Shown piece by piece: positions 17,095 through 26,643 of a stretch of 64,000 nt of DNA (the stretch's first letter is position 1; each line of letters begins with the position of its first letter). The notes below the pieces were generated by a model, which had not been told where the DNA came from, made no database searches, and saw nothing but the letters and a program-made list of their open reading frames with translations. The translations under genes and the position numbers were made by a program. The stretch spans positions 1,860,001 to 1,924,000 of the forward strand of contig NZ_CP014161.1 of assembly GCF_001543175.1 (NCBI RefSeq), in the 5' to 3' direction. The stretch comes from Aerococcus urinae (GTDB taxonomy: Bacteria; Bacillota; Bacilli; Lactobacillales; Aerococcaceae).

Positions 17095-18315
17095 TTAGCC
17101 CTTAATAATGGCAACAATGACCTCTTGTAGGGCTTGGAGGCCTTCCGCACTGACAAATTCGTATTGGCCGTGGAGGTTTTCCCCGCCGGTAAAGATGTTA
17201 GCGGTCGGAAGCCCCTTGAAGTTGAAGACACAGCCATCCATGCCGCCACGGAAGGGTTGGACATCAGGTTCAATGCCACAGTCCCGGTAAGCCTTCAGCG
17301 CGCGTTCCATAACGTATGGATGGTGGTCGAGAACTTCTTTAATATTCTTGTACTGGTCCGAAATTTCATAGCGGATCCGCGGCCGTTTGTACTGGCTATT
17401 GATCTTATCCACCACTTGGGCAAAGATTTCCTTACGTTCTTGGAATTTGTCCGCGTCGTGGTCACGGATAATAAAGACTTGGTGAACTTGACCTAAGTCC
17501 CCACTTTGTTCGGTTAACATGAAGTAACCCTCATAGCCGTCCGTCTTCTCAGGCACTTGGTCCTTGGGCAGGTCGTTGACGATCTGAGCCCCTAGGTGCA
17601 AGGGATTAATGGCATTGCCCTTGGAAGAACCGGGATGGACACTCTTGCCCTCGATCCAGACTTCTACCTGGGCCGCGTTAAAGGTCTCTCCTTCAATCTT
17701 ACCCACCCGGCCTGAATCTGGTGTATAGGCAAAATCGGCGCCAAAAGCTTCCACATCAAAGCGGTAGGCCCCCAAGAGACCAATTTCTTCATCGACCACA
17801 AAGGCAATTCTCACCTTGCCGTGTTCAATTTCGGGGTGGTCCAGGAGATATTCCATGGCCCCAATAATCCCCACCATACCGGCCTTGTCATCAGCACCAA
17901 GCAGGGTGGTCCCGTCACTGGTAATCAGGGTAAGACCCACATAGTCCTTGAGGAAGGGAAATTCGGCCACTTCCATGACAATCCCTTCATCCTTGTTTAA
18001 AACAATGTCCTCGCCGTCATAATTTTCATGAACCTGGGGTTGAATATTTTCCGCATTGAAATCAGCCGTATCCACATGGGCGATAAAAGCAATCACGGGA
18101 TAGTCTTTCTCGGTATTGGCTTCCAAGGTCGCCGTCACACAGGCCCGCTCGCGGTCAAAATCGACCTCACTTAGTCCCAGTTCTTCCAGCTCTCCAGCAA
18201 TGCTTTCTAAAAAATCCAACTGACTCTTAGTACTGGGAAAGCTGTCACTGTACATATCTGAGCGGGTATTAACCTTAGCATAGCGAATAAAACGCTCGCT
18301 TAAACTTTTAGACAT
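17095..18315 (-). CDS. pepT: Peptidase T (tripeptide aminopeptidase)
   Basis: 406 residues, normal length, with AAAGGAG seven bases before ATG. M20B metallopeptidase features: IAFIAHVDTADFN (first zinc histidine and catalytic aspartate), LLGADDKAGMVGI (bridging aspartate), VVDEEIGLLGA (catalytic Glu pair), and HPGSSKGNAINP. Cytosolic, removes N-terminal residues from tripeptides. Single gene; the minus-strand terminator at 18474-18521 separates it from the adhesin upstream. Confidence 0.97.
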   Translation of the reverse strand: MSKSLSERFIRYAKVNTRSDMYSDSFPSTKSQLDFLESIAGELEELGLSEVDFDRERACVTATLEANTEKDYPVIAFIAHVDTADFNAENIQPQVHENYDGEDIVLNKDEGIVMEVAEFPFLKDYVGLTLITSDGTTLLGADDKAGMVGIIGAMEYLLDHPEIEHGKVRIAFVVDEEIGLLGAYRFDVEAFGADFAYTPDSGRVGKIEGETFNAAQVEVWIEGKSVHPGSSKGNAINPLHLGAQIVNDLPKDQVPEKTDGYEGYFMLTEQSGDLGQVHQVFIIRDHDADKFQERKEIFAQVVDKINSQYKRPRIRYEISDQYKNIKEVLDHHPYVMERALKAYRDCGIEPDVQPFRGGMDGCVFNFKGLPTANIFTGGENLHGQYEFVSAEGLQALQEVIVAIIKG

Positions 18316-18473
18316 GGTCTAGCTCCTTTCTCATAATCTTTTACAGCTATCTTTCACTGTTTATAATAAATTGTCAAACCTTTTGTGCAACAAAAATCCG
18401 CACTCAGACAATAGATATATTTGATTGTAGAAAAATGAGGCCTCATGATATCGATCTGCTTTGACCTCAAAAG

Positions 18474-18521
18474 AAAAAAAGTGCCTTGACCCCTGTTGAT
18501 GACACAGGTCTAAGCACTTTT
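18474..18521 (-). terminator. Terminator of adhesin gene
   Basis: Minus-strand hairpin AAAAGTGC ... GCACTTTTTTT with an inner pair (AGACCTGT with ACAGGGGTC), downstream of the LPXTG gene stop at 18609. Confidence 0.8.
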
Positions 18522-18608
18522 GGAGTGATTCTTCGACATATCCTTTGTTATTACAATGATTCTTTTCTTACAATATGTCCTTTGTTTATCTTATACCAGG
18601 ATAAAATC

Positions 18609-21600
18609 TCAGCGCTTGGATTTGTTATTCTTACCTAGCCAAGCAAAGAGACAACCCACAAAGACTGCTCCCAATCCTAAAGCTAGCCAATCCTGAGTCT
18701 CACTATCCAATCCAGTCTTAGGTAAGTCCGCTTTTTTATGGACTTGTTTTTGAGCTGGAAGTGATTTTTCAGCGGGGTGGGAGGGATTGTCGGCAGGATG
18801 GCTCACTTTTTCTGTGGCTTTTATTGGAATGTCTGCTTTCTTCGCTTTATCAGCTGGTGGCGTGGGCAGTGTTTCCGGTTCCTTTGGCTTGTCCGGGGGT
18901 GTCACAGGCGGCGTTTCCGGCTTCTTCGGTTTGTCTGGCGGTGTCACGGGTGGCGTTTCCGGCTTCTTTGGCTTGTCCGGTGGCGTCACAGGTGGTGTTT
19001 CCGGCTTATTCGGTTTGTCTGGCGGTGTCACAGGTGGTGTTTCCGGCTTATTCGGTTTATCCGGTGGCGTTTGTGGTTCTTCTGGAAGATAGGCTTGGTT
19101 AACTACTTTGAAGCCGTCCTTCATCCTTCCTAAGTAAGTCACTTTAAAACACTGTCCAGCGATTTGTATCGATCCCTTGGATTCACCTACTTCTTTAATA
19201 CTGTAGTCGTAGGCTTTGGACTTTTCTATCGATTCGTAAACTGGGAGGTTTTTGAAAGTACCTGTCCAGTGATTTTCCGCCGACAAAGTCACTTTTTTAC
19301 CAGTCGCTTGGCCGTCGCGGTAGAGTTCTACTTCGAGTTTATCAACTGGAGCGCTTAGTGACTCGCCTTGGAAATTTAACCAATTCTTCGTCACTTTAAG
19401 CTCTCTGGTTGGAGGCGTCATTGGTGTCCAGGATGGTATCTCTTGGTTGAGAATGGCGAAGCCATCCTTCATCGTCCCTTGGTAAATCGCTTTGAACCAC
19501 TTGCCAGCGACTTGTATCGAACCCTTATCTTCACCTACTTCTTTAATACTGTATTCGTAAGCTTTGGTGTTTTCTATCGATTCGTAAACTGGTAGTCCCT
19601 TAAAGGCGCCTACCCAGTGATTTTCTGCCGACAAGAGCAGTTTTTTACCAGTCGCTTGGCCGTCGCGGTAGAGTTCTACTTCGAGTTTATCAACTGGAGC
19701 GCTTAGTGATTCGCCCTGGAAATTTAACCAATTCTTCGTCACTTTAAGCTCTCGAGTCGGTGGGGTCATAGGAGTCCAGGTTGGTGTCTCTTGGTTGAGA
19801 ATGGCGAAGCCATCCTTCATCGTCCCTTGGTAAATCGCTTTGAACCACTTGCCAGCGACTTGTATCGATCCTTTATCTTCACCTACTTCTTTAATACTGT
19901 AGTCGTAGGCTTTGGTGTTTTCTATCGATTCGTAAACTGGTAGTCCCTTAAAGGCGCCTACCCAGTGATTTTCTGCCGACAAGAGCAGTTTTTTACCAGT
20001 GGCTTGACCGTCACGATAAAGTTCCACTTCAATTTTATCGATTGGAGCTTGAAATGCCTCAGCTCGGGCATTTACCCAATTCTTCGTCACTTTAAGCTCT
20101 CTGGTTGGAGGCGTCATTGGTGTCCAGGATGGCGTCTCTTGGTTGAGAATGGTGAAGCCATCCTTCATCGTTCCTTGGTGGGTCACCTTGAACCACTTGC
20201 CAGCGACTTGGATCGATCCTTTATCTTCACCCACTTCTTTTACGCTGTATTCATAGGCTTTCGAATTTTCAATCGATTCATAAACTGGCAGGTCTTTGAA
20301 GGCTCCTGACCAGTGATTTTCCGCCGACAAGATCAGTTTCTTACCAGTGGCTTGACCGTCGCGATAAAGTTCCACTTCTATCTTATCAACTGGCGCGCTT
20401 AGTGACTCGCCTTGGGAGTTTAACCAAGCTTTCGTCACTTTGATTTCTCGTCTTGGTATCCTGAATGGAATTTCGGTGTTGGTAATTATGAAACCTCGAC
20501 TGACATCACCAGCTACTTTTTGTCTGATATCCGTCCGATATCCTGCCACAGGGGCTTCTTCAACGGTATACTCAATGGGACTGCCGTCTGACTTGAATTT
20601 AGCTAGATTTTTAAAAGTATGCATCCAAAAGGTATCAACTGAAATTTTGCCTTCTTGAATCTTTTCACCGTCTGCTTTTAAGAAAACGGTGACCTCATTT
20701 AACATCTTTCCTATCCACAGCTTAGTGACTTTAATTGATAGTTTTTCTTCTACCTTTTTATTAGTAATGGATTTTATGGCTAATTTTTGTGGATTGTCGA
20801 AGTCTTCTGCCCCAATGGCTACGGGACGAGGATCCAATTGATAGCCGATTGGTGCTTGACTTTCCTTCAAGGTGTAGGCATCTCTTAGCAGATTTTTAAT
20901 CACTATTTCTCCCGCTTGGTTGGTCTCATACTCACCAATAAGGGCGCCAGTACGGTTGCGAATCAGCTTAAATTTAGCGCCTGCTAAGGTTTTATTGGGA
21001 TCCGCTTGATCCGACTTGATCAGTTTAATTTGATAAACATAGCCTTGGGCCTTACCCCCAGCGGAAATATAGCGATAACGACTGATGCCTTCCTCATTGT
21101 TAATCCCATCGCCAGTAAGTCGCACGTAATTTTTAATGACTTCTCCGTCAAGGGCTCGGTAGTCAATTTGGGCCCGATAGGTAATCATCAGGCCTTCGTG
21201 AGGTCTTAAGCGACCAAAGTGAATCTTGAAGTCTTTATCATTCGCTCCCCAAATAATCTTCACTTGGGAGGTCACATTCCTCCCATAGTTAAAATCAAAA
21301 TCACTTTTATTATCGTTCCACTGCCACTTACCCTTATACACGCGCAAACTATTCTTGAGGTATTCCACTTTTTCGCTGACTAAGGCATCTGAAATGACCC
21401 CGTTATAAATGTCTTGTCCCTTGCGATTAATAGAAATCCGATACTGGATGATATGATCCCCTAGTCGGCTTTTCCAGGCATCCTTTTGCAAAGGATAAGC
21501 TTTGGCTCGTTTGACCCCTTGCCAACGTATATTCCCAGCAAAGATCAGCTGGTTACCGATTTTAAAATTCAGAGGAATATTTTTGGCTTTCTTCTCCTTA

Positions 21601-22442
21601 GTATGGTCAACCCGGGTGGAGAAAAATAGGGTTCCCTTGATCCCGGAATGTTTTTCGACATAGTCGGTGTAGGAGAGGGTAAGGGTCTTGGATTGTGGAT
21701 TAACATAACCTCTAGCAACCACTGCTCCGGTCGAATCCTTGACTCCAAAGCGATCAGGGGTATCTTTAAAGACCAGCTCCTTAGGCAACTGAATCGTGGT
21801 GATATCTCCCGCTTTAATGGTATTATCCGGGAGTTGAAAGTTCATATTGACCTTAATCGTCATCCATTGGTAGGCACTATTGACTTTCTGACCATTTGCC
21901 TTGGTCACGCTTACTCCTGTAATCACATCGTCATGGTGGGTGGGGGCACTTCTTAGCCCCACATCAACAGCCTGGTCGGGCAGCTTGTCTACTCTAGCCT
22001 TTTCTGTTGCAAGTATGACTTCCGCAGGCTCTTCGATATTTTTAGGAATTTCCTCTTCTTTGACCCGCTTAGTCTGGATCGTTTTAGTGGAAGGTCTTTC
22101 TTCCTCAGTCGCTCTAGGATTGATGGCATGTGCACCATCACTAGCTACTGCAGTTGCTTGGACTGGTTGGGTATTTTCCTTTAATGTCGCTGGTTCTTGG
22201 TCGCCTCCTTCTTTCACATGGCCAGCAACTTGACTCGTCGTGTCCTTCTTCTCGATTGAATTTACTTCTTTGTGAGATTCAGAACTTGGAGTGACCTGGT
22301 CCTGATCATTTACCTCATTTATTGCCATAACTTCCTGATTAGCAATGGGCGGTCCCAGCTCCTTAGCCTCTACTAGGGTCGGCATGAAACTGAAAATTAA
22401 CATTGCTATTGCCAATAATAAAGCAGTAAATCCCTTCTTCAT
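18609..22442 (-). CDS. LPKTG-anchored adhesin with Cna B-type repeats
   Basis: 1277 residues with GAGGAGGG seven bases before ATG. Signal peptide (hydrophobic core ALLLAIAMLIF, cleavage after VEA), a low-complexity region (about 30-160), a collagen-binding/fibrinogen-type adhesive region (about 165-470), two diverged B-type domains (about 470-650), four near-identical 116-residue Cna-B repeats (each with ELKVTKNWLN and YRDGQATGKK), a Pro-Asp-Lys stalk, then LPKTG at about 1240, a hydrophobic segment and KKNNKSKR-like charged tail. Sortase A would anchor it to the wall; B repeats usually carry isopeptide bonds. Ligand unknown. No pilin sortase is adjacent, so a monomeric adhesin is likelier than a pilus subunit. 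Confidence 0.93.
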   Translation of the reverse strand: MKKGFTALLLAIAMLIFSFMPTLVEAKELGPPIANQEVMAINEVNDQDQVTPSSESHKEVNSIEKKDTTSQVAGHVKEGGDQEPATLKENTQPVQATAVASDGAHAINPRATEEERPSTKTIQTKRVKEEEIPKNIEEPAEVILATEKARVDKLPDQAVDVGLRSAPTHHDDVITGVSVTKANGQKVNSAYQWMTIKVNMNFQLPDNTIKAGDITTIQLPKELVFKDTPDRFGVKDSTGAVVARGYVNPQSKTLTLSYTDYVEKHSGIKGTLFFSTRVDHTKEKKAKNIPLNFKIGNQLIFAGNIRWQGVKRAKAYPLQKDAWKSRLGDHIIQYRISINRKGQDIYNGVISDALVSEKVEYLKNSLRVYKGKWQWNDNKSDFDFNYGRNVTSQVKIIWGANDKDFKIHFGRLRPHEGLMITYRAQIDYRALDGEVIKNYVRLTGDGINNEEGISRYRYISAGGKAQGYVYQIKLIKSDQADPNKTLAGAKFKLIRNRTGALIGEYETNQAGEIVIKNLLRDAYTLKESQAPIGYQLDPRPVAIGAEDFDNPQKLAIKSITNKKVEEKLSIKVTKLWIGKMLNEVTVFLKADGEKIQEGKISVDTFWMHTFKNLAKFKSDGSPIEYTVEEAPVAGYRTDIRQKVAGDVSRGFIITNTEIPFRIPRREIKVTKAWLNSQGESLSAPVDKIEVELYRDGQATGKKLILSAENHWSGAFKDLPVYESIENSKAYEYSVKEVGEDKGSIQVAGKWFKVTHQGTMKDGFTILNQETPSWTPMTPPTRELKVTKNWVNARAEAFQAPIDKIEVELYRDGQATGKKLLLSAENHWVGAFKGLPVYESIENTKAYDYSIKEVGEDKGSIQVAGKWFKAIYQGTMKDGFAILNQETPTWTPMTPPTRELKVTKNWLNFQGESLSAPVDKLEVELYRDGQATGKKLLLSAENHWVGAFKGLPVYESIENTKAYEYSIKEVGEDKGSIQVAGKWFKAIYQGTMKDGFAILNQEIPSWTPMTPPTRELKVTKNWLNFQGESLSAPVDKLEVELYRDGQATGKKVTLSAENHWTGTFKNLPVYESIEKSKAYDYSIKEVGESKGSIQIAGQCFKVTYLGRMKDGFKVVNQAYLPEEPQTPPDKPNKPETPPVTPPDKPNKPETPPVTPPDKPKKPETPPVTPPDKPKKPETPPVTPPDKPKEPETLPTPPADKAKKADIPIKATEKVSHPADNPSHPAEKSLPAQKQVHKKADLPKTGLDSETQDWLALGLGAVFVGCLFAWLGKNNKSKR
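18885..19080 (-). repeat. 42-bp tandem repeats encoding proline-rich stalk
   Basis: About five units of 42 bp encode PDKPxKPETPPVTP, the wall-spanning stalk of the adhesin. Units are nearly identical in DNA, so copy number can vary by slippage. Long open frames on the opposite strand here are a side effect of the repeat. Confidence 0.9.
19081..20452 (-). repeat. Four 348-bp tandem repeats encoding Cna-B domains
   Basis: The marker ATTCTTCGTC recurs at 19383, 19731 and 20079, exactly 348 bp apart, with a diverged fourth copy near 20427. Blocks of near identity alternate with differing blocks (FQGESLSAPVDK versus ARAEAFQAPIDK), which suggests gene conversion. Confidence 0.9.
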
Positions 22443-22694
22443 TTTTCAACCCTCCTCAATCAATTTTTAAAGCAATCAAAAGATCTTAAGCAAAAAGATA
22501 AGGGTTAATAAAACCAGGATATTACTAACCATTCTTGCCCAAGCTTTCCCGCTTTTGACTTAGGAAAAGGCATCATGATTCCAATCATTTCTGTTTTTTC
22601 ACATTTATTTTAGCACGTTAATTAAATAAAAACTATTTAAAATTGAAAACGTTTTAAATTAGTTTGTTTATTATTAATTACTGTTTATTAATAC

Positions 22695-22742
22695 AAAAAA
22701 ACTGCTAAGACTTAATCAATCAGCTTAGTCTTAGCAGTTTTT
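22695..22742. terminator. Bidirectional terminator after rsmG
   Basis: AAAAACTGCTAAGACT pairs with AGTCTTAGCAGTTTTT around a 16-base loop. On the minus strand it ends the rsmG transcript after the element B unit. Confidence 0.85.
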
Positions 22743-22757
22743 CTAAATAAATATTCT

Positions 22758-22900
22758 TTGGTGTGACTGTCGCACTCTCTTCTAAACCTGCTCCAAGCGC
22801 AGAGCAAGCGTCCTCTTCAGAAAATTCCAACGCACAGATTTCCTGTGCTTATGGTATTTTCTTCCAGAGGTCTTGCTCTTTTTTGCGCTTGTCGCACTCT
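22758..22900 (-). repeat. Element B unit in the rsmG 3' region
   Basis: A full unit (about 22779-22900) plus a short tail of a second one. Outer helix AAGCGC-A-GAGCAAG pairs with CTTGCTC-TTTTTT-GCGCTT, keeping the 1 versus 6 internal loop; inner helix pairs GAAAAT and CACAG with CTGTG and ATTTTC around AACG/CTTAT. The edge AGAGTGCGAC begins three bases after the rsmG stop codon. Confidence 0.85.
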
Positions 22901-22903
22901 CCT

Positions 22904-23623
22904 TTACGAAATGGGTTTCTTATTGGGTAAACCGGCCTTGCGGGGGTATTTATTAGGGGTTTCTTTGCGTTTTTCAATGACTAGGAGATGGCGTTCGCCG
23001 GCTTGGCCTGGGAGTTCTAAGGCCAAGTCTTGGCTAAACTTGCCGCCTAAGGTCGCAATAGCCTTCTTAGCATCAGCGATTTCTTCATCCGCCTTGGCTG
23101 CTTTCATGGCCACAAAGAGGCCGCCTTTTTTCACTAGGGGTAGGCAGTATTCACTTAAAACGCTCAAGCGTGCGACTGCCCGGGCGGTGGCTAGGTCAAA
23201 TTGCCCGCGGAAGGCCTTATTTTGACCAAAATCTTCGGCCCGGTTATGGTAGGCCAAAACGCCTGTTAGTCCCAGTTCTTCCGTCACGGTTTCAATAAAT
23301 TTAATCCGCTTGTTCAAGCTGTCAACAATGCTGACCTGTAATTGGGGAAAAGCAATCTTGAGCGGGATGCTCGGAAAACCCGCTCCCGATCCCACGTCAA
23401 CCAACTTTTTGCCCGTCAAATCGGTTTCCAAGCTAAAGGCCAGGGTCAGGGAATCATAAAAGTGTTTCAAATACACTTCATCACGGTCGGTAATGGCCGT
23501 GAGGTTAATCTTTTCATTCCAGGATACCAGCAGTTGGTAGTAGTTCTCAAATTGTTGCATTTGTAAATCCGTCAGATCAATCCCTTGCAGAGCCAGGGCT
23601 GCCTTAAATTCTTCAGGGTTCAT
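22904..23623 (-). CDS. rsmG: 16S rRNA m7G527 methyltransferase RsmG
   Basis: 239 residues, AAAGGAGG upstream. SAM-binding motif [16 protein letters not shown], the N-terminal [18 protein letters not shown] and LKHFYDSL segments, and [14 protein letters not shown]. Methylates G527 of 16S rRNA; loss gives low-level streptomycin resistance in other species. Usually follows mnmG directly; here about 14 kb of other genes intervene. Confidence 0.97.
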   Translation of the reverse strand: MNPEEFKAALALQGIDLTDLQMQQFENYYQLLVSWNEKINLTAITDRDEVYLKHFYDSLTLAFSLETDLTGKKLVDVGSGAGFPSIPLKIAFPQLQVSIVDSLNKRIKFIETVTEELGLTGVLAYHNRAEDFGQNKAFRGQFDLATARAVARLSVLSEYCLPLVKKGGLFVAMKAAKADEEIADAKKAIATLGGKFSQDLALELPGQAGERHLLVIEKRKETPNKYPRKAGLPNKKPIS

Positions 23624-23972
23624 GTCAAATCCTCCTTTGACTTTATCCCATTCATTATAGCATAGGCAGGCTCAGTCTATAAATCATCGCCGAATAGCCA
23701 CTTTCTGCTCTCCTACTTCAGGTAACTTTCCCTCCGAGAAGAAAAAACTTGCGCTCCTTTCCCCTTCATCTGATAAGCTATATAAGTAAAGAGTGTGAGC
23801 TGACAATAAAAAAGTGAAACGCTGGAGGAAATATGCGAAAATCCTCACAGAGGATTGACAAATATTACCGAAGCGGAGTTCACTTTTGTCAGCGAACAGG
23901 TTTGGAACAGATTTTTGTAGTTATAAAAGAGGCTAAGATCTTTACCTGCCTCGGTGGAAAGGAGCCCATAAG
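23624..23972. other. Divergent rsmG-lytS intergenic region
   Basis: 349 bp without a gene, containing the rsmG promoter side, one element B unit at 23790-23904 and the AAAGGAG site of lytS just before 23973. Confidence 0.6.
23790..23904 (+). repeat. Element B unit upstream of lytS
   Basis: AGAGTGTGAG edge, outer helix GCTGACA-AAAGTGAAC versus GTTTCACTTTTTTATTGTCAGC (read on the minus strand), inner helix AATAT-TTGTC-AATCCTC with GAGGATT-TTCGC-ATATT, and GAACAGGTTT edge. This is the only complete unit found 5' of a gene in its own orientation instead of 3'. Confidence 0.8.
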
Positions 23973-25754
23973 ATGGGACTGACGTATCTCGGTGAACTTT
24001 TTATTCTCATGATGGAAAGGGTCGGTTTGATTGTTCTCTTAGCCGTCCTCTTAGTTCATTTCACCTATTTTAAGAAATTACTGGTACAAAGAAATTCGCC
24101 TAAGCGAATGTTATCTTTAATTATTTTGTTTGGCTTTTTTGCCATTCTCTCGAACTTAGTCGGAATTCAAATTACTTCAGACGGTCTCAAGTATTCTGGC
24201 TTGCTGACTCAGATTTCTCCTAATTCATCCATTGCGAACACCCGGTCCCTAGCCATTGGGGTGTCCGGTTTTGTCGGTGGACCCTGGGTGGGGAGCGCGG
24301 TCGGTTTAATCGCTGGTGTTCACCGCTTCTTCCAAGGTAATGGATCCAACGCTTTTTATATGGTTTCTTCACCCCTGATCGGTTTTCTAGCCGGTTACGC
24401 GGGCAAAAAATCTTCCTCCAGCAATGCCTACGCCCCCTTCATCAAGCCCATCAAAGGATCACTAGTCGCAGTGGGCTTAGAGTGTATTCAACTGCTCTTT
24501 ATCGGAATCTTCTCTCGGGAAGGCTGGCCTCTGGTCCAATTAATCGCCCTGCCGATGATTCTCTTAAACAGTGTCGGAACCTTTATCTTCCTCTCAACGA
24601 TTGTCAATACCCTGATCCAGGAAGAACAAGCTCGGGCCGTCCAAACCCACGATGTCCTCGCCCTAACCATGCAAACCCTGCCCTACTTGCGGTCAGGTCT
24701 GGAAGGGCTCAAAGGGGAGAAAGCTCAAGAACTAGCTACCATGATCAAGGCCTCCACCAAGGTTTCGGCGGTCTCTTTGACCAACCAAAGCAAAATCCTG
24801 GCCCATGTGGGAGCGGGGATCGACCACCACTTTCCCAGCCACGATGTGATTACTGAGCTGTCCCGGGAGGTCATTGAATCGGGACAGATGCGGATTGCCC
24901 ACAGTAAGAGCGAAATTGGCTGTACCCACCCTGACTGTCCCCTAGAGGCTGCCATTGTGGTACCCTTGAAATCCAACCAACAAGTCCTCGGCTCCATGAA
25001 GCTCTACTTTACTAATCCCAGCCAGCTCTCCTATGTGGAAGAGCAACTAGCCCGTGGTTTAGGGGCGATCTTCTCCATGCAGCTGGAACTTGGGGAAGCC
25101 CAACTACAAAGCAAATTGCTTCAAGACGCCGAAATCAAGTCCTTACAAGCTCAAGTTAACCCCCACTTTTTCTTTAATACCATTAATACTATCCTAGCGG
25201 TGATGCGCTTTGACCATGATCGGGCTCGGCAGTTACTGCTCCAACTGACCACCTACTTCCGCCATAATCTCCAAGCCAGCCGGCAAACCAAGATCCCGGT
25301 GGAAAAGGAATTGGAACACCTCTATGCCTACCTGTCCTTAAATGACGCCCGTTTTCCTGACCGCTACCATATTGAACTGGACATGCCCGAAGCCCTCAAT
25401 CAATACCTCCTTCCCCCGCTCTGTATCCAGGTCCTGGTGGAAAATGCGATCCGCCACGCCTTTCCCGACAAGAAGGACAATAATACTGTGGTCATTGAAA
25501 TTAAGAAGCTGGACGACAAACTAGAAATTGTGGTCGCAGACAATGGTGTCGGCATTGAGGAAGACCAACTTCAACGCCTGGGTAAGGAAAGTGTCGAATC
25601 CAAGGAAGGAACTGGAACGGCCTTAGAGAACCTGGCAAGACGGATTGAGAACCTTTACGGCGACAAAGGCAGCTTCCAAGCCGCTAACCGCTCAACCGGT
25701 GGTGCTCGATTTACCCTGACTTTTCCCTTAGAATTAGCTAACAAGGAGGACTAA
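23973..25754 (+). CDS. lytS: Sensor histidine kinase LytS
   Basis: 593 residues with AAAGGAG eight bases before ATG. Membrane 5TM-5TMR_LYT sensor (about 1-190), GAF domain (about 215-365, HPDCPLEAAIVVPL), His_kinase domain with QVNPHFFFNTIN (phospho-acceptor His near 397) and HATPase with NAIRHAF and DNGVGI. With LytR it senses membrane or wall disturbance and drives lrgAB. Ends two bases before lytR. Confidence 0.95.
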   Translation: MGLTYLGELFILMMERVGLIVLLAVLLVHFTYFKKLLVQRNSPKRMLSLIILFGFFAILSNLVGIQITSDGLKYSGLLTQISPNSSIANTRSLAIGVSGFVGGPWVGSAVGLIAGVHRFFQGNGSNAFYMVSSPLIGFLAGYAGKKSSSSNAYAPFIKPIKGSLVAVGLECIQLLFIGIFSREGWPLVQLIALPMILLNSVGTFIFLSTIVNTLIQEEQARAVQTHDVLALTMQTLPYLRSGLEGLKGEKAQELATMIKASTKVSAVSLTNQSKILAHVGAGIDHHFPSHDVITELSREVIESGQMRIAHSKSEIGCTHPDCPLEAAIVVPLKSNQQVLGSMKLYFTNPSQLSYVEEQLARGLGAIFSMQLELGEAQLQSKLLQDAEIKSLQAQVNPHFFFNTINTILAVMRFDHDRARQLLLQLTTYFRHNLQASRQTKIPVEKELEHLYAYLSLNDARFPDRYHIELDMPEALNQYLLPPLCIQVLVENAIRHAFPDKKDNNTVVIEIKKLDDKLEIVVADNGVGIEEDQLQRLGKESVESKEGTGTALENLARRIENLYGDKGSFQAANRSTGGARFTLTFPLELANKED

Positions 25755-25756
25755 CG

Positions 25757-26488
25757 ATGAAAGTTTTGATTGTTGATGACGAACAAATGGCGCGCCAAGA
25801 GCTGGCCTACTTGGTCCAAGAACATGACCAGGTTAGCCAGGTAAAAACCGCCGACAGCATTGACCAAGCCGTCACCATGATGTTGGATGAAAAGCCCGAT
25901 ATCCTGTTTTTAGACATCCACCTCGAGGGCGAAACCGGCTTTGACCTGGCAGAAAAATTAAAGGCTGTCCATAACCCACCCTATCTCATCTTTGCCACAG
26001 CCTATGACCAATATGCCCTAGAGGCCTTTGAAGCCAATGCCAATGACTATATCTTGAAACCCTTTGAAGAGTCCAAGATCCATGCCGCCATCGATAAATA
26101 CTACCAAAGCTTGGAACGGGCTAATGGCCAAGTCGACCCAGACCAGGAAAGTAAACGCCATGAGGCTATCCCCATCCAAAGTAATGACCGAGTCTACCTC
26201 CTCCGTCCCGAAGAAATCTACCTGGTTTCGGTCCAAGGCCATACCCTCAGTATCGAAACTTATGACAAGACCTATGACATGGCGGGCTCCTTAAGTGCCA
26301 TCGAGAAGAAATTACCCAAGGACCTCTTTTTAAGAACCCACCGCTCCTACTTAATTAATATCGACCAGATCCAAGAAATCCAACCTTGGTTCAACCAAAC
26401 CTACCAAGTGACCTTGAGAAACGGCAGTAAGGTGCCCGTTTCACGGTCTTATCTCAAAGATTTTAAGGACCGCCTGCCTATCGAATAA
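25757..26488 (+). CDS. lytR: LytTR-family response regulator LytR
   Basis: 243 residues: receiver domain with the phosphorylation site Asp53 in LFLDIHLEG, switch residues ATAYDQYA and ILKPFEESK, then a LytTR DNA-binding domain (about 140-243, FLRTHRSYLINIDQIQEIQ and LRNGSKVPVSRSYL). Overlapping operon with lytS and directly upstream of lrgAB, its usual target. Confidence 0.96.
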   Translation: MKVLIVDDEQMARQELAYLVQEHDQVSQVKTADSIDQAVTMMLDEKPDILFLDIHLEGETGFDLAEKLKAVHNPPYLIFATAYDQYALEAFEANANDYILKPFEESKIHAAIDKYYQSLERANGQVDPDQESKRHEAIPIQSNDRVYLLRPEEIYLVSVQGHTLSIETYDKTYDMAGSLSAIEKKLPKDLFLRTHRSYLINIDQIQEIQPWFNQTYQVTLRNGSKVPVSRSYLKDFKDRLPIE

Positions 26489-26592
26489 AAATTAAGCCTG
26501 TATTTAATGTCCAGGCTCATGTAAGTTATGTTCCAATCCTCGCATCTTATGAATAAAACCGCTTCCATCCTTGTTATTAGGCTAAACTATGA

Positions 26593-26621
26593 TTGTCAAA
26601 TAAATGTAGAGTTAATAATAA
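26593..26621 (+). promoter_or_regulatory. Predicted lrgA promoter
   Basis: TTGTCA (26593-26598), 17-base spacer, TAATAA (26616-26621), then AAAGGGAG and the lrgA start. The 155-bp lytR-lrgA gap is where a LytR site would be expected; I could not settle one by eye. Confidence 0.5.
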
Positions 26622-26643
26622 CAAACAAAGGGAGCGATTCATA

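Noticed and set aside
18787-19092. Glycine/valine-rich open frames on the plus strand
   Set aside because: Shadow of the proline-rich stalk repeats of the adhesin; periodic codons keep several frames open.
20440-21956. Plus-strand frames of 60-110 codons opposite the adhesin
   Set aside because: Antisense shadows of a long well-supported coding region with no start signals or recognisable domains.
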